The position numbers and the translations under genes are program-made. Shown piece after piece: positions 44,006 to 54,103 of a stretch of 64,000 bases of DNA (positions are counted from its first letter, which is position 1; the number at the start of each line of letters is the position of its first letter). Source of the stretch: Methanobacterium sp. (GTDB lineage: Archaea; Methanobacteriota; Methanobacteria; Methanobacteriales; Methanobacteriaceae). The DNA lies in assembly GCF_038562635.1 (NCBI RefSeq), contig NZ_JBCFBO010000002.1, positions 485,973 to 549,972 on the forward strand, read 5' to 3'. The notes below the pieces were generated by a model. That model was not told the origin of the DNA. It ran no database searches and saw only the letters and a program-made list of their open reading frames with translations.

Positions 44006-46666
44006 ATGAAAATAGAAATACCAGAACTACTGGCACCTGCAGGATCTATGGAATCCATGAAAGCAGCTGTGAATGCAGGGGCAGATGCCGTATACCTTGC
44101 AGGGAAACAGTTTGGGGCACGGCATTATGCAGCTAATTTTGATAACACAGATTTAAAAGAAGCTGTTCATTACGCCCATTTAAGGGGCGTAAAAGTTTAT
44201 GTAACAGTTAACACTCTCATTAAAGACCATGAACTTCCAGATTTAGCCAAATATTTATTATTTTTATATGAAAGGGGAGTAGATGCAATTTTAGTTCAAG
44301 ATGTGGGTGTTGCACGTATTGCAAAAGAGCTTGTTCCAGATCTTAACCTCCATGCATCCACACAAATGACAATTCACAACACTGAAGGAGTTAAATGGGC
44401 AGCAGAATTTGGATTCAAACGAGTGGTGCTTGCAAGGGAAATGAAACTGGCAGAAATAGAGGAAATCAACAAAAATATTGAACCCGGAGAAATTGAACTT
44501 GAAATATTTGCACATGGAGCTCTATGTTACTCCTATTCCGGACAGTGTCTTTTATCTTCATTTATCGGCGGGCGCAGTGGAAACAGGGGTATGTGCGCAC
44601 AGCCGTGCAGGAAACCATATGATCTAATTTTAGGCGGGAAAGATGGATACGGCAGGCCCATTAATACAACTAAAGTTGAGATAATGCAAAGCATTATCGA
44701 ACATCAAAAATCAAAGATTTTTGAAGCGAAAATTAAAGAGAAGTATTTATTATCGACACGTGATTTAGCGATTTATGAATATCTTGATAAAATATCAAAA
44801 TCATCTGTAAGTTCACTCAAAATTGAGGGCAGAATGAGGTCTCCTGAATATGTGGCAGTTGTTGTGAGCACCTACAGAAAAGCACTGGATTCGATTAAAA
44901 AAGGAAGATGGAAGCCCAGAAAAAAAGATATTGATGACCTTAAATTAGCATTTAACCGTGATTTTACAGGAGGGTACCTTTTAGAAAAAGACGAAAGTTC
45001 AGTAATGAGTCGAGATCGTCCTGGAAACAGAGGAGTTTATGTTGGGCCTGTCACTGATTACAAGAAGAAAGATAAAAAAGCTGTAATTGAAATTAAAAAT
45101 CAGATTATACCTGAAAAGGGAGACGGCATCGTTTTTATAAATAAAGATCAAAATAAAAACGAGTATGGTATGGTAATACATGAATCTCCACATATTTATA
45201 AAAATAAAGCTAATTTCACGGTTCAACGTCCGTTAAAACCTGGAACTTTAGTTTATATAACACGCAGGAAATCACTGCTGGATAAAGCTCAAAAAATAAT
45301 TAGTGATGATAAACATCAGATAAAAATCGATTTAGATATATTTATAGAAAATAATGGATCTATATCGCTCCAGAGTAGATTTAATGCTCCAGATAATGTT
45401 TTAATTGATCTGAAATTAGTTCCTGATTTTAAAATGGAAGCTGCCGTTAAAAAACCCGTAACTGAAAAAATAATTGAAACCCAGTTTAGAAAAACTGGTG
45501 GCACCCCCTTTGATATAAAAAATATGAATATACATTATCCCGGAGGCTTTTTTGCACCAGTCAGTGAATTAAACAAGCTCCGCCGGGAACTATTTGAAAA
45601 AATAGAAGAAAAATTAATTTCAGCATCCTGTCCAAGTAAAAATAAAATGAAAGAAGCGCATGATAAATTGAACAAGTTGCTCCCTCAACTGGACATAAAA
45701 GCAAATAATATTAAACTAGATAAAAAATCAATTAGTTTAGCTGTATATGCCGACGATCTAGATATCCTAAAAGGTGCCGCCAGTGGGAAATGCGATAGAA
45801 TTTATTTTGACCCATTTACAGGGAATGCTGCATTGAACTGCAACTCTAATTTAAATACCGCATCAACCTTAAATTTAATCAATAAAGCTGTGTCGATCTG
45901 TAAAAATACAAATACTGAACTAATCTTAAAATTTCCCAAAATTACTTCAAGCTATTACTTATCCTCTTTAAATTCTTTTTTAGCTAAAGCTTTTAATTCA
46001 GGGATTAGTGGAGTTATGACCGATTCTATTGGAGCTGCAGAATTTATGTTAAATCTCAATTTTCAGATTAATCTTTTTGCATCTGCAGGACTTAATATAT
46101 GGAATTATAAATCAGTTGAAGAACTGCAAAACATTCTTAAGAATTTTACTGTATCTCCTGAGCTTTCAAAAGATGAGATTAAAAGGCTTGCTTTCAATAT
46201 TCAAACTAGAGGAATTGATTCAAATTTAGAACTTTTAGTACAGGGAAATGTGGAATCTATAGTTTCTAAAGACTGCATTCCCCATATTGCAGGAGATAAA
46301 GTTCTTAAAAATAAAAATGCTGAAAAATCATTTCTGGGAATTGAAGATACTAAAAACCATTTATTCCCAATAAGATTGGATAATGAATGCAGAACCCGCA
46401 TTTTAAACTCAGTGGAGTTGTGCCTGGTAGACTATATGCCCCAAATTTCTAAAATTGGCATTGATACAGTTATAATCGATGCAAGAGGCAGAACACAAAA
46501 ATATGCCCATGAGATGAGCCATATTTATAAAAAAGCCATTGAGATCGGGGCTAAGAAGGACCAAAAATCAAAACGTGAACTTAATGCTTTAAAAAATAAG
46601 GTTAAAAAGATCTCTTTAGGTGGAATAACAACTGGAAACTTCCTCAGAGGAGTTACAGAACAGTAA
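44006..46666 (+). CDS. U32-family peptidase with DUF3656-like region
   Basis: 886 residues. The U32 part (1-340) opens PELLAPAGSMESMKAAVNAG and contains FAHGALCYSYSGQCLLSSFI then GGRSGNRGMCAQPCRKPYDL, the family signature with its Cys. Later parts match the DUF3656 insert and a second TIM-barrel-like half. Archaeal and bacterial relatives include 23S rRNA and tRNA hydroxylases (RlhA, TrhP) as well as collagenases, so an RNA-modification role is as likely as proteolysis. GGAG before the ATG. A palindromic repeat sits in frame at codons about 233-240. Confidence 0.85.
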   Translation: MKIEIPELLAPAGSMESMKAAVNAGADAVYLAGKQFGARHYAANFDNTDLKEAVHYAHLRGVKVYVTVNTLIKDHELPDLAKYLLFLYERGVDAILVQDVGVARIAKELVPDLNLHASTQMTIHNTEGVKWAAEFGFKRVVLAREMKLAEIEEINKNIEPGEIELEIFAHGALCYSYSGQCLLSSFIGGRSGNRGMCAQPCRKPYDLILGGKDGYGRPINTTKVEIMQSIIEHQKSKIFEAKIKEKYLLSTRDLAIYEYLDKISKSSVSSLKIEGRMRSPEYVAVVVSTYRKALDSIKKGRWKPRKKDIDDLKLAFNRDFTGGYLLEKDESSVMSRDRPGNRGVYVGPVTDYKKKDKKAVIEIKNQIIPEKGDGIVFINKDQNKNEYGMVIHESPHIYKNKANFTVQRPLKPGTLVYITRRKSLLDKAQKIISDDKHQIKIDLDIFIENNGSISLQSRFNAPDNVLIDLKLVPDFKMEAAVKKPVTEKIIETQFRKTGGTPFDIKNMNIHYPGGFFAPVSELNKLRRELFEKIEEKLISASCPSKNKMKEAHDKLNKLLPQLDIKANNIKLDKKSISLAVYADDLDILKGAASGKCDRIYFDPFTGNAALNCNSNLNTASTLNLINKAVSICKNTNTELILKFPKITSSYYLSSLNSFLAKAFNSGISGVMTDSIGAAEFMLNLNFQINLFASAGLNIWNYKSVEELQNILKNFTVSPELSKDEIKRLAFNIQTRGIDSNLELLVQGNVESIVSKDCIPHIAGDKVLKNKNAEKSFLGIEDTKNHLFPIRLDNECRTRILNSVELCLVDYMPQISKIGIDTVIIDARGRTQKYAHEMSHIYKKAIEIGAKKDQKSKRELNALKNKVKKISLGGITTGNFLRGVTEQ
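44704..44724. repeat. Palindromic repeat inside the U32 gene
   Basis: TCAAAAATC (44704-44712), AAA, GATTTTTGA (44716-44724): a perfect 9-bp stem of the same type as the intergenic cluster. It encodes part of EHQKSKIFEAK, in a spot where I recall relatives being shorter. Confidence 0.5.
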
Positions 46667-46754
46667 ATTTCCCTGGCCAATTACTCCCAATTTCATAACT
46701 TACAGAAAAATATTAATAATTTTTTTAACATAGTTGTTATGAGAGAGTGATTAG

Positions 46755-47156
46755 TTGAGCAGAATTAACAAATATTTATCCATAATACTTATTTTTATTC
46801 TGGTGATTTTTGCATCGGGTTGTGTTAATACACAAAATAATTCCACAGGAAACAATACCAATCAATCTCCAAGTACAAACAACAGCTCTTTTACCCCAAA
46901 TGTGATTGTAACTGTAGCTTATCAAGGATCATGGAATGGTACTATTTCAGACAATACGGGAAATAGAACAGTGCATGGAACTTCCAGCAATAATTATAAT
47001 TTAGGCCCAAATCCAGGTACAGTATCAGTTACTTTTAGAAAAACGGATAACAGCACATTACCTTTACGGGTACAGCTATTTCAAGGAAATAAAGTTATTG
47101 AAAGTCAAAGTACCAATGAATCATTTGGAACTGTTTTTATAAGCCACATATTTTAA
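46755..47156 (+). CDS. Secreted lipoprotein, unknown function
   Basis: 133 residues from a TTG start with GAGAGTGA upstream. It has a basic n-region, a hydrophobic h-region (YLSIILIFILVIF) and a lipobox-like ASGC cleaved before Cys23. A Thr/Asn/Ser-rich linker (QNNSTGNNTNQSPSTNNSS) with several N-x-S/T sites suggests glycosylation by AglB. The C-terminal domain looks beta-rich. Role unknown. Confidence 0.7.
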   Translation: MSRINKYLSIILIFILVIFASGCVNTQNNSTGNNTNQSPSTNNSSFTPNVIVTVAYQGSWNGTISDNTGNRTVHGTSSNNYNLGPNPGTVSVTFRKTDNSTLPLRVQLFQGNKVIESQSTNESFGTVFISHIF

Positions 47157-47483
47157 GTATTCTTTATTTTGGTTATTAATATAGGATAATAAATGATCCT
47201 GTGGCTTAAAACATCTATTTCAATTAATTTGAAACTTAATTTTAATTAAAAAAGATGTTAACTTATAAAATTTGCTAAAACCTTCGATTAGTAAATTTAA
47301 GTCGTGTTTACTACCACATCACCAGTTCAATTTTAAGGTTATCCCCCTAAATTTTATTTTTAAATTTTTAGCTGCACCCAATTAGTATTAAATTTTTTAT
47401 ATTAATTATTACATATATAAATAATAATTAAAAAAAAAATTCAGTTCTAACAATTTATTTTAACCTTTGTAACGAGGGATATA
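47157..47483 (+). promoter_or_regulatory. Catalase upstream region
   Basis: AT-rich leader. TTACATATATAAATAATAA near 47409-47427 is the best TATA candidate, about 60-70 nt before the catalase ATG. No ORF seen. Confidence 0.35.
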
Positions 47484-49583
47484 ATGGATAAAGATGAAAA
47501 AATTGATAAAAAAAGCAAAATTGAAGATTTAGAAGAATTTAGAGAGTATCCTGAAGGAAAAGGACTTACTACCGACCAGGGAGTGAAGGTAAGCCATACT
47601 GATGATTCATTAAAAGCAGGAAAAAGAGGACCTACACTGATGGAAGATTTTCATTTCAGGGAGAAAATAACCCATTTTGACCATGAAAGGATACCTGAAA
47701 GAATAGTACATGCCAGGGGTGCCGGTGCACATGGTTACTTTGAATGTTATGAGTCAATGTCTGAATATACAATGGCCAAATTCCTTCAAGAACCTGGAAA
47801 GAAAACACCAGTATTTGTGAGGTTTTCAACTGTAGCTGGATTTAGAGGTTCAGCAGACACTGCACGAGATGTTAGAGGTTTTGCCACCAAATTTTACACC
47901 GAAGATGGTAATTATGACCTTGTAGGCAATAATATACCCATATTTTTCATACAGGATGCCATTAAATTCCCGGACTTAATCCATTCAGTTAAACCAGAAC
48001 CAGACAATGAAATACCACAGGCATCCACCGCCCATGACACATTTTATGACTTTGTGGTAAGTGCACCTGAGACAACCCATATGATCATGTGGGCATTATC
48101 TGACAGGGCAATACCCAGAAGCTACAGGATGATGGAAGGCTTCAGCGTCAACACATTTAGATTCGTGAACAGCGAAGGAAAAGGCAGATTTATCAAATTT
48201 ATATGGAAACCACTACTTGGAGTGCATTCATTAGTCTGGGACGAGTCCATGAAACTTGGTGGAGAAGATCCAGATTACCACAGGCGCGACCTCTATGATG
48301 CAATAGATAATGGCGATTATCCAGAATATGAGCTTTACGTTCAGATGATTGAAGAAGAGGACGAACACAACTTTGATTTTGACATTCTTGACCCCACTAA
48401 ACACTGGCCTGAAGAAATAATACCCCCTAAAAAGATTGGTAAACTTGTTTTAAATAGAAAACCAGACAATTTCTTCACTGAAGTGGAACAGGTAGCATTT
48501 TGCCCCGGAAACGTAGTCCCTGGGATAGACTTTAGTAATGACCCCCTTCTACAGGGCAGGCTCTTTTCATACATTGATACGCAACTTATCAGGTTGGGCG
48601 GTCCCAATTTCCACGAAATACCCATAAATAGACCATTAGCACCAGTACACAATAATCAACGCGATGGATATCACCGCCATACAATTAATACGGGTAAAAC
48701 CAGTTATTTCCCCAATACATTGGGAGATAACTGCCCTAAACCTGTTCCTCGAGAGGAAGGAGGCTATGTCCATTACATGGAGAAAGTGGAAGGTAAAAAA
48801 ATAAGAGATAGAAGCGATAAATTCAAGGACTTCTACAGTCAAGCTAGATCATTTTATAAAAGCATGTCTGAGCCTGAAAAGCAGCATATTATCAGTGCTT
48901 TCCACTTTGAAGTTGGAAAAGTGGAGTCAAAAGAAGTCCGCCAGAAAATGGTGGATCAATTTGCAAATGTAGATAAAGGACTTGCTGTAGCAATTGCAAA
49001 AGGAGTTGGTGTTTCACCACCGTCAGACGGTGCAGATTCCAGCACTGCAGACAACTTCCCATCATTCAGTATGGAAAATACAGTAAAAGACACTGTAAAA
49101 ACCAGGAAAGTTGCCATACTTGCAGAAAACGGTTTCAATTATGATGAATTGGTGAATGTAAAGGACGCCCTTAAGGACGCGGGGGCAAATTCAGAAATCA
49201 TATCTATGTACCTCGGAATGATCAAAGCGGATAACGGGCAGGAAATTGAAGTTGACAGGAATTACATTTCTACAGCATCTACTCAGTTCGATGCAGTCTA
49301 CATACCTGGAGGTAAAGAAAGTGTGGACACACTGAAAAAACGCGGCGATGTAATTCATTTTGTAAATGAGGCATTCAAACACTGTAAAGCCATTGCCGCA
49401 GTTAGTGAAGGTGTGGATTTGCTTACAGAATCAAATATAACAGGGTTTTCAATTTCAAAAGGAGAAATAACTTCTGATAAAGGTGTAGTTACTACCATTG
49501 ACAATACCCATATAAAAAATTTTGCTAAAAGTTTTATTGACGCAGTTGCCATGCACCGTCACTGGAACCGTGAAACAAAATAG
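47484..49583 (+). CDS. katE: Large-subunit heme catalase (HPII/KatE type)
   Basis: 699 residues. The core has catalytic His in RIVHARGAGAHGYFE, Asn in DLVGNNIPIFFIQDA, and the heme-ligand region RLFSYIDTQLIRLG (proximal Tyr). The C-terminal 150 residues are a flavodoxin/DJ-1-like domain (KVAILAENGFNYDEL, AVYIPGGKESVDTL) found only in large-subunit catalases. It breaks down hydrogen peroxide. Methanogens of this order lack a usual heme pathway, so heme supply is a question. GAGGGAT before the ATG. Confidence 0.95.
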   Translation: MDKDEKIDKKSKIEDLEEFREYPEGKGLTTDQGVKVSHTDDSLKAGKRGPTLMEDFHFREKITHFDHERIPERIVHARGAGAHGYFECYESMSEYTMAKFLQEPGKKTPVFVRFSTVAGFRGSADTARDVRGFATKFYTEDGNYDLVGNNIPIFFIQDAIKFPDLIHSVKPEPDNEIPQASTAHDTFYDFVVSAPETTHMIMWALSDRAIPRSYRMMEGFSVNTFRFVNSEGKGRFIKFIWKPLLGVHSLVWDESMKLGGEDPDYHRRDLYDAIDNGDYPEYELYVQMIEEEDEHNFDFDILDPTKHWPEEIIPPKKIGKLVLNRKPDNFFTEVEQVAFCPGNVVPGIDFSNDPLLQGRLFSYIDTQLIRLGGPNFHEIPINRPLAPVHNNQRDGYHRHTINTGKTSYFPNTLGDNCPKPVPREEGGYVHYMEKVEGKKIRDRSDKFKDFYSQARSFYKSMSEPEKQHIISAFHFEVGKVESKEVRQKMVDQFANVDKGLAVAIAKGVGVSPPSDGADSSTADNFPSFSMENTVKDTVKTRKVAILAENGFNYDELVNVKDALKDAGANSEIISMYLGMIKADNGQEIEVDRNYISTASTQFDAVYIPGGKESVDTLKKRGDVIHFVNEAFKHCKAIAAVSEGVDLLTESNITGFSISKGEITSDKGVVTTIDNTHIKNFAKSFIDAVAMHRHWNRETK

Positions 49584-50018
49584 GAGATACCTGCCTAAAT
49601 TAAATTCATTTTTTCTTTTTAATTGAAGAGCAATTTTTTTATTGAAGTCAACAAGCAGTCAGCCGTTAAATTTTGTAGACTTCATATTTTAGGGGAGTAA
49701 AAAATAGGATCATTGTGCAGCCCAAGATCCCTTAAAAAAACAGATGTTTTTACACACCAAACATGAATTTTCAGGGTGGAGAAACTAATTAGAATATACA
49801 CAAAAAAGAGTTATAACACCATTATTTTAAACGTGACTTGAGACATATCACAATAAAAGTATTAAAATTGAACTGCTCAAAAAGGTTAAAATTAGAGAAA
49901 ATAATAAAATAAAGTTGATTTTTTAATAAAAAGGTATTATAATTTGTAAAATTACGTATAACTTATTATTATCTCTTTAAACCATAAAATTTATATACAA
50001 AACTACACATTAGTAATT

Positions 50019-50125
50019 TAGGTCAATACAAGTAAGTATTGACCTCATCCCCTTTTAATTAATATTTTAAGTAAAGTACTTAAATTTCAGGGACACTGAA
50101 TCTTTTCATTTGGTGTCCCTGGATA
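50019..50125 (+). ncRNA. Candidate small RNA with three hairpins
   Basis: TATA box TTTATATA (49990-49997) is followed at the expected distance by hairpin 1 (GGTCAATAC 50021-50029 / GTATTGACC 50036-50044). Hairpin 2 is TTTAAGTA-AAG-TACTTAAA (50066-50084). Hairpin 3 is CAGGGACAC 50088-50096 / GTGTCCCTG 50113-50121. Stems are perfect (9, 8 and 9 bp). No ATG ORF lies inside. The rest of the 49584-50330 gap is AT-rich and without a gene. Family unknown. Confidence 0.55.
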
Positions 50126-50330
50126 CCCCCTAATTTTATAAAATACCCATGTTTATAACATTTGCATGAATTATACTTCCTGTTAAATTGTAGATATAGA
50201 AATTATCTTAAAAACATGTAGTTATGATATACTTGTACAGCCTCCAATCATAATGAAAAAATGATTAAAAAATAGATTGTGAATGTGAAAGCATGATCTT
50301 AATGTTTTTAGACCCAGTTAAAAAATACCA

Positions 50331-52217
50331 TTATTTAATCTTATTGATTATCCTTAAAAGGGCTTTATTTCTAACAGGTATGGTAAAATAAAATGTGGAA
50401 CCTTTACCTAACTCGGATTCAACCCAAACACGCCCACCATGACGATCTACTATTCGTTTAACTATAGCTAGACCTATCCCTGCACCTTGATACTCATCAA
50501 TTGAATGTAACCTCTTGAACACTTCAAAAATGTGGTCACTGTACTGTTCTTCCATTCCAATTCCATTGTCACTAACTGAAAAAACATATTCTTTATCTTT
50601 TTTTCGAGCTGAAACATGAATTTCAGGCGTTATCCCCTCACTACAGAATTTAAGTGCATTTCCAATTAGATTCTGGAATACACGTGCAATTTGATCTTCA
50701 TCAGCAAAAATTACGGGAAGAACTGGATCACTGGTTATTTCAGCATTATTTTCAGTAATTGAAGATTCTAAATTACTTAAAGCATAATCTAAAGCTTCTT
50801 GAGTGTTAAATTCTTTAAATTCGTTTCCTTTTGTCCCAACACGTGAGTAATCAAGCAAACCCTGGATCATGCTTTTCATTCTCTTTGCACCATCAACCAT
50901 ATACTCAATGAATTCATCAGCATCATCATCGAGCTTACCCTTATAACGTCTTTCGATTAACTGCGCATAACTGGCAATGGTCCGCAGCGGTTCCTGCAGG
51001 TCATGGCTTGTAATGTAAGCAAAACTCTGTAATTCTTTATTAGAACGCTGCAGTTCAGTTATAATTTCTTTTAATTGCCTTTCACTCCTTTTTCTTTCAG
51101 TGATATCACGACTTATAGACAGTATCGATTCAATTTCGCCTTTAGAATTATATTCCGGTACGGCAGTAGTTTCAAAATATTTAAAGCCATCATTAGTTAT
51201 GGAACTGTATTCAAACTTCTGTAATTCACCGGTATCCAGTAATTTTTGATATTTTGACCTCCACATTTCAGCATATCTCAGAGGGGTGCCTGTTTCTTCA
51301 AATGTTTTGCCCATATAAAAGTCAGGGTAATTACCCTGCAATTCTAAAATTTTAAAATTAATAAAAATGTATTTAAAATCAGTGTCAATCCGTGTTATAA
51401 GATCAGGCGAATTTTCTGCAAGTGCCCTGAATGACTCTTCACTATCTTTAAATTTTCTAACTAGTTCCTCTGACTTAATTTTATACTCTGTTAATTGATT
51501 TCTGGATTTATAACTCATTAAAGCTTCCATAACTGCAGTAGATATTAATTCAACTATTTCTAAATCATCTTGACTAAAATCTTTATCTGTATGAACCAAT
51601 CCAATTTCACCAAAAACTTCACCAGCATGCATTAAAGGCACACCCATGAAACTTTTAATTTTAACATGCTCTTCTGGCGGTTCGATCCATTTTGGATGTT
51701 TATTAATGTCATTAAAAATTAAAGGCTTTGCTTTATTAATAACACCCCACCTAATTCCTTTAATAGGTAAATCTGTTTCCATAACTAACTGTTTACCCTG
51801 GGTCGTTTTACGTTCGCGCGCTCCAGAAAAACTTGTTGCAATAGTATTTAATAATTTTTTAGGTGTTACCTCACATATAAAGCCAGAGGAACTGCCTATA
51901 ATTTCCTCAATAGTTTTTAATGACATTTGAGCTAATTCTTTTTTACTTTTAACTCTTAAACCCGCCTGAAATATTTTAGTTATACCCTTTAATACTTTGT
52001 TATTCCTTTCAATCTCTTCTGCTGATTCTTTTAACTCTTTTTCAATTTCTGTATATTCAGTAACATCCTGAATTTGAACTAAAAAACCAAAATCAGCTTC
52101 AGAGATAGTCCAATCAATAAAAGCAGTTCTAGAATTTACAGAAGCATAAGTTCCTTCATTTCTGATATTTTCATAATCTAAACTAGATTGAAACTTAATT
52201 AAACCTGTTTTAATCAA
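50331..52217 (-). CDS. Sensor histidine kinase with PAS and GAF domains
   Basis: 628 residues from a TTG at 52217, but the reading frame stays open to at least 52415 and encodes the first half of a PAS domain (IFDKSPNGIFCYDKKGNLID) with no ATG, GTG or TTG. The order is PAS, GAF (about 80-240), PAS (about 262-380), HisKA with phosphoacceptor ITSHDLQEPLRTIASYAQ, HATPase with QNLIGNALKF, SDNGIG and GAGIGLAIVK. Soluble cytosolic sensor; ligand unknown. It is a paralogue of the kinase at 55503. Confidence 0.9.
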   Translation of the reverse strand: MIKTGLIKFQSSLDYENIRNEGTYASVNSRTAFIDWTISEADFGFLVQIQDVTEYTEIEKELKESAEEIERNNKVLKGITKIFQAGLRVKSKKELAQMSLKTIEEIIGSSSGFICEVTPKKLLNTIATSFSGARERKTTQGKQLVMETDLPIKGIRWGVINKAKPLIFNDINKHPKWIEPPEEHVKIKSFMGVPLMHAGEVFGEIGLVHTDKDFSQDDLEIVELISTAVMEALMSYKSRNQLTEYKIKSEELVRKFKDSEESFRALAENSPDLITRIDTDFKYIFINFKILELQGNYPDFYMGKTFEETGTPLRYAEMWRSKYQKLLDTGELQKFEYSSITNDGFKYFETTAVPEYNSKGEIESILSISRDITERKRSERQLKEIITELQRSNKELQSFAYITSHDLQEPLRTIASYAQLIERRYKGKLDDDADEFIEYMVDGAKRMKSMIQGLLDYSRVGTKGNEFKEFNTQEALDYALSNLESSITENNAEITSDPVLPVIFADEDQIARVFQNLIGNALKFCSEGITPEIHVSARKKDKEYVFSVSDNGIGMEEQYSDHIFEVFKRLHSIDEYQGAGIGLAIVKRIVDRHGGRVWVESELGKGSTFYFTIPVRNKALLRIINKIK

Positions 52218-52797
52218 TTCATCCTTCTTTAATGCAATATCAGGACTATCAAATAAATTAATTTTTTTAAAATCATTTAAAGAATTAATACCTGCTATTT
52301 TTAAAGCTGTAGAGTTTGCATCAATTAAATTACCCTTTTTATCATAACAAAAAATACCATTGGGAGACTTATCAAATATTTCCTTGAATATGCTATTTTT
52401 TGTATTTAATTCAATACCTCCCCTGAAAATACTGATTAATATCTTTTTAAAAATTATAAAGAAGTTCTTACTATTACTTTGTTTTTAAAAGGTATAACTT
52501 TTTTCATCAGTTATTCAATGAAGTTAACGTTTCCTAATTTTGGCTATTTCCATAAAATAAGTACCTTTATTGATTAATAATATACTTAGATGTATTTTTA
52601 TAGATATAAATGAATTTAAAATATAAATATCTTAAATCAGTAGAGTTCTACCCCTATTATGCATTATTAAAATTTTGGAGGATATTAATTTAATTCAAAA
52701 GTACATTTTTACACCTGCTAAAGAAAATAGTAAAGACTGTTATTTTAAAATATTCTATACATCCAAGATTTAAAAAAGTAAAAAATTAGTTTATTAG
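52218..52797 (-). other. Upstream of kinase 1: coding-like extension, then AT-rich spacer
   Basis: 52218-52415 is in frame with the kinase and protein-like. CCTCCCC at 52417-52423 is a GGGGAGG ribosome site just before it. 52424-52797 holds no clear gene; a GGAGG at 52679-52683 has no ORF behind it. Confidence 0.5.
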
Positions 52798-53133
52798 CTA
52801 TAATACGTATGTGTGTTGTTTTACGGGTTTGTTATCTCCACTTTTAACGTATTTTAAGACAATTTTCTGCCTTTTATCTCCTTTAAATTTAAAAGTTTCA
52901 ATGCCGGGACTACCTATTAACCCTGGATTGTTCGATCTAAATGTGTCGCTTAACAATTTTACGTGCTTTTTATTGTACACTGCAACCCAATGATATCCTG
53001 TTGAGGGGTTAGAAACTACTTTAATATTCTTTTCTACAGATTTAGTGTTATAGTTAGATGAGGCAGCAAAAGAAGATGTCACGAGGCTAAGACATAAAAA
53101 AGCCATAAACAACACTGCTATTTTAGTCCTCAT
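52798..53133 (-). CDS. Chagasin-like cysteine protease inhibitor (I42 family)
   Basis: 111 residues. A signal peptide (MRTKIAVLFMAFLCLSLVTSSFAASS) is cleaved near residue 24. The mature part has NPSTGYHWVAVYN, the NPTTGY-like loop that enters the protease active site, then GIETFKFKGD and VLKYVKSGDNKP, the other loops of I42. It likely inhibits papain-like proteases outside the cell. It ends soon after the last beta strand. Single gene. Confidence 0.88.
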   Translation of the reverse strand: MRTKIAVLFMAFLCLSLVTSSFAASSNYNTKSVEKNIKVVSNPSTGYHWVAVYNKKHVKLLSDTFRSNNPGLIGSPGIETFKFKGDKRQKIVLKYVKSGDNKPVKQHTYVL

Positions 53134-53443
53134 AAAATCACCTCCATTTGTGTTAAAGATATAATAATTAATTTATAGTACTTAAATTTTAGTTCCATTT
53201 AAAAAATAAAAAAATGAAGGTTTTACCTCATTAAAGCACTTTTTGCACCTGTAATTAATTCTAAAATTCTGCAAGGGCTTACTCCCATGTTTTAAGACAA
53301 TCAATTCAATTAATGTGCTTAAACGGAGTATATGCTGTTTTAAAAAGTAATCATAGATCCAGCTAAGGGATTCTATAAAAAGTCGCTCGTCTTTGCAAAA
53401 TAAAAAAAAAGAATTTAAAGATTTAAAATAAGCTATTTAATGC
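53134..53443. other. Intergenic region, nothing recognised
   Basis: AT-rich spacer between the chagasin-like gene and the ferredoxin gene, both on the minus strand. Only the chagasin promoter is expected here. Confidence 0.3.
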
Positions 53444-53635
53444 TCAATCATCCTCAATTTTTATTGCTTCATCTGGACATACATCCATACATACTTCACA
53501 CAAGCTGCATTCTCCTTTATTCTTGATTACAAGGGTATCTCCCTCAATTACAAGAACTTCCATGGGGCATACATCTGCACATTCCCCGCATTCTGCACCT
53601 TCACATTTATCGTAATCTACTGTTATTTTAACCAT
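53444..53635 (-). CDS. 2[4Fe-4S] ferredoxin
   Basis: 63 residues. Two cluster motifs: CEGAECGECADVCP (the first Cys spacing is enlarged, C-x4-C-x2-C-x3-CP) and CSLCEVCMDVCP (C-x2-C-x2-C-x3-CP). The chain is acidic, typical of electron carriers. AGGTGAG precedes the ATG. It lies just downstream of the NifX-like gene (72 nt), as often seen for NifX/NafY-type proteins. Confidence 0.93.
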   Translation of the reverse strand: MVKITVDYDKCEGAECGECADVCPMEVLVIEGDTLVIKNKGECSLCEVCMDVCPDEAIKIEDD

Positions 53636-53707
53636 TTAACTCACCTGCTGTCTTTCTATAGCTGATTTAATCTAATTATTCTCAAGACATGATTGATTAT
53701 TATCACG

Positions 53708-54103
53708 TCAAATTTTATCTCTTCTTGGGCGTTTATCTATAGCTGAGGGAATTCCTGAAGACACTGAACTTATTTCCCCTAACTTACCTTCCATAAAGTA
53801 TTTGAGGTTTTTTCCTACACTTCTGGGACTAATTTTATAAATTTTAATTCCTGCATTTCTTAAAATACCAAATGCAACATTACCTAATTCCCCTATAATC
53901 AGAGCCTCAACACCTTGATCTACTATAAATTGTGCCGCTAAGTTTCCGGCTCCCCTTTCATTTTTTGCAGGATTTTCAATGGGTAAAACATTTTCAATTT
54001 CTCCATTTTCCAGATCTGCAATTATAAAATTAGGGCTTCTTCCAAATACGTTGCTTATATTTGATTCCAAACTAAGTCCAGTTGATGTAATAGCTACTTT
54101 CAT
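53708..54103 (-). CDS. NifX/NafY/MTH1175-family iron-molybdenum cofactor-binding-like protein
   Basis: 131 residues. It starts MKVAITSTGLSLESNISNVF, then GRSPNFIIADLENGEIENVL and VEALIIGELGNVAFGILRNAGIKIY, the ribonuclease-H-like fold of the family. Members bind Fe-S or FeMo cofactor precursors; small stand-alone archaeal ones (MTH1175) have no proven role. GGAGGTG before the ATG. Followed by ferredoxin. Confidence 0.9.
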   Translation of the reverse strand: MKVAITSTGLSLESNISNVFGRSPNFIIADLENGEIENVLPIENPAKNERGAGNLAAQFIVDQGVEALIIGELGNVAFGILRNAGIKIYKISPRSVGKNLKYFMEGKLGEISSVSSGIPSAIDKRPRRDKI

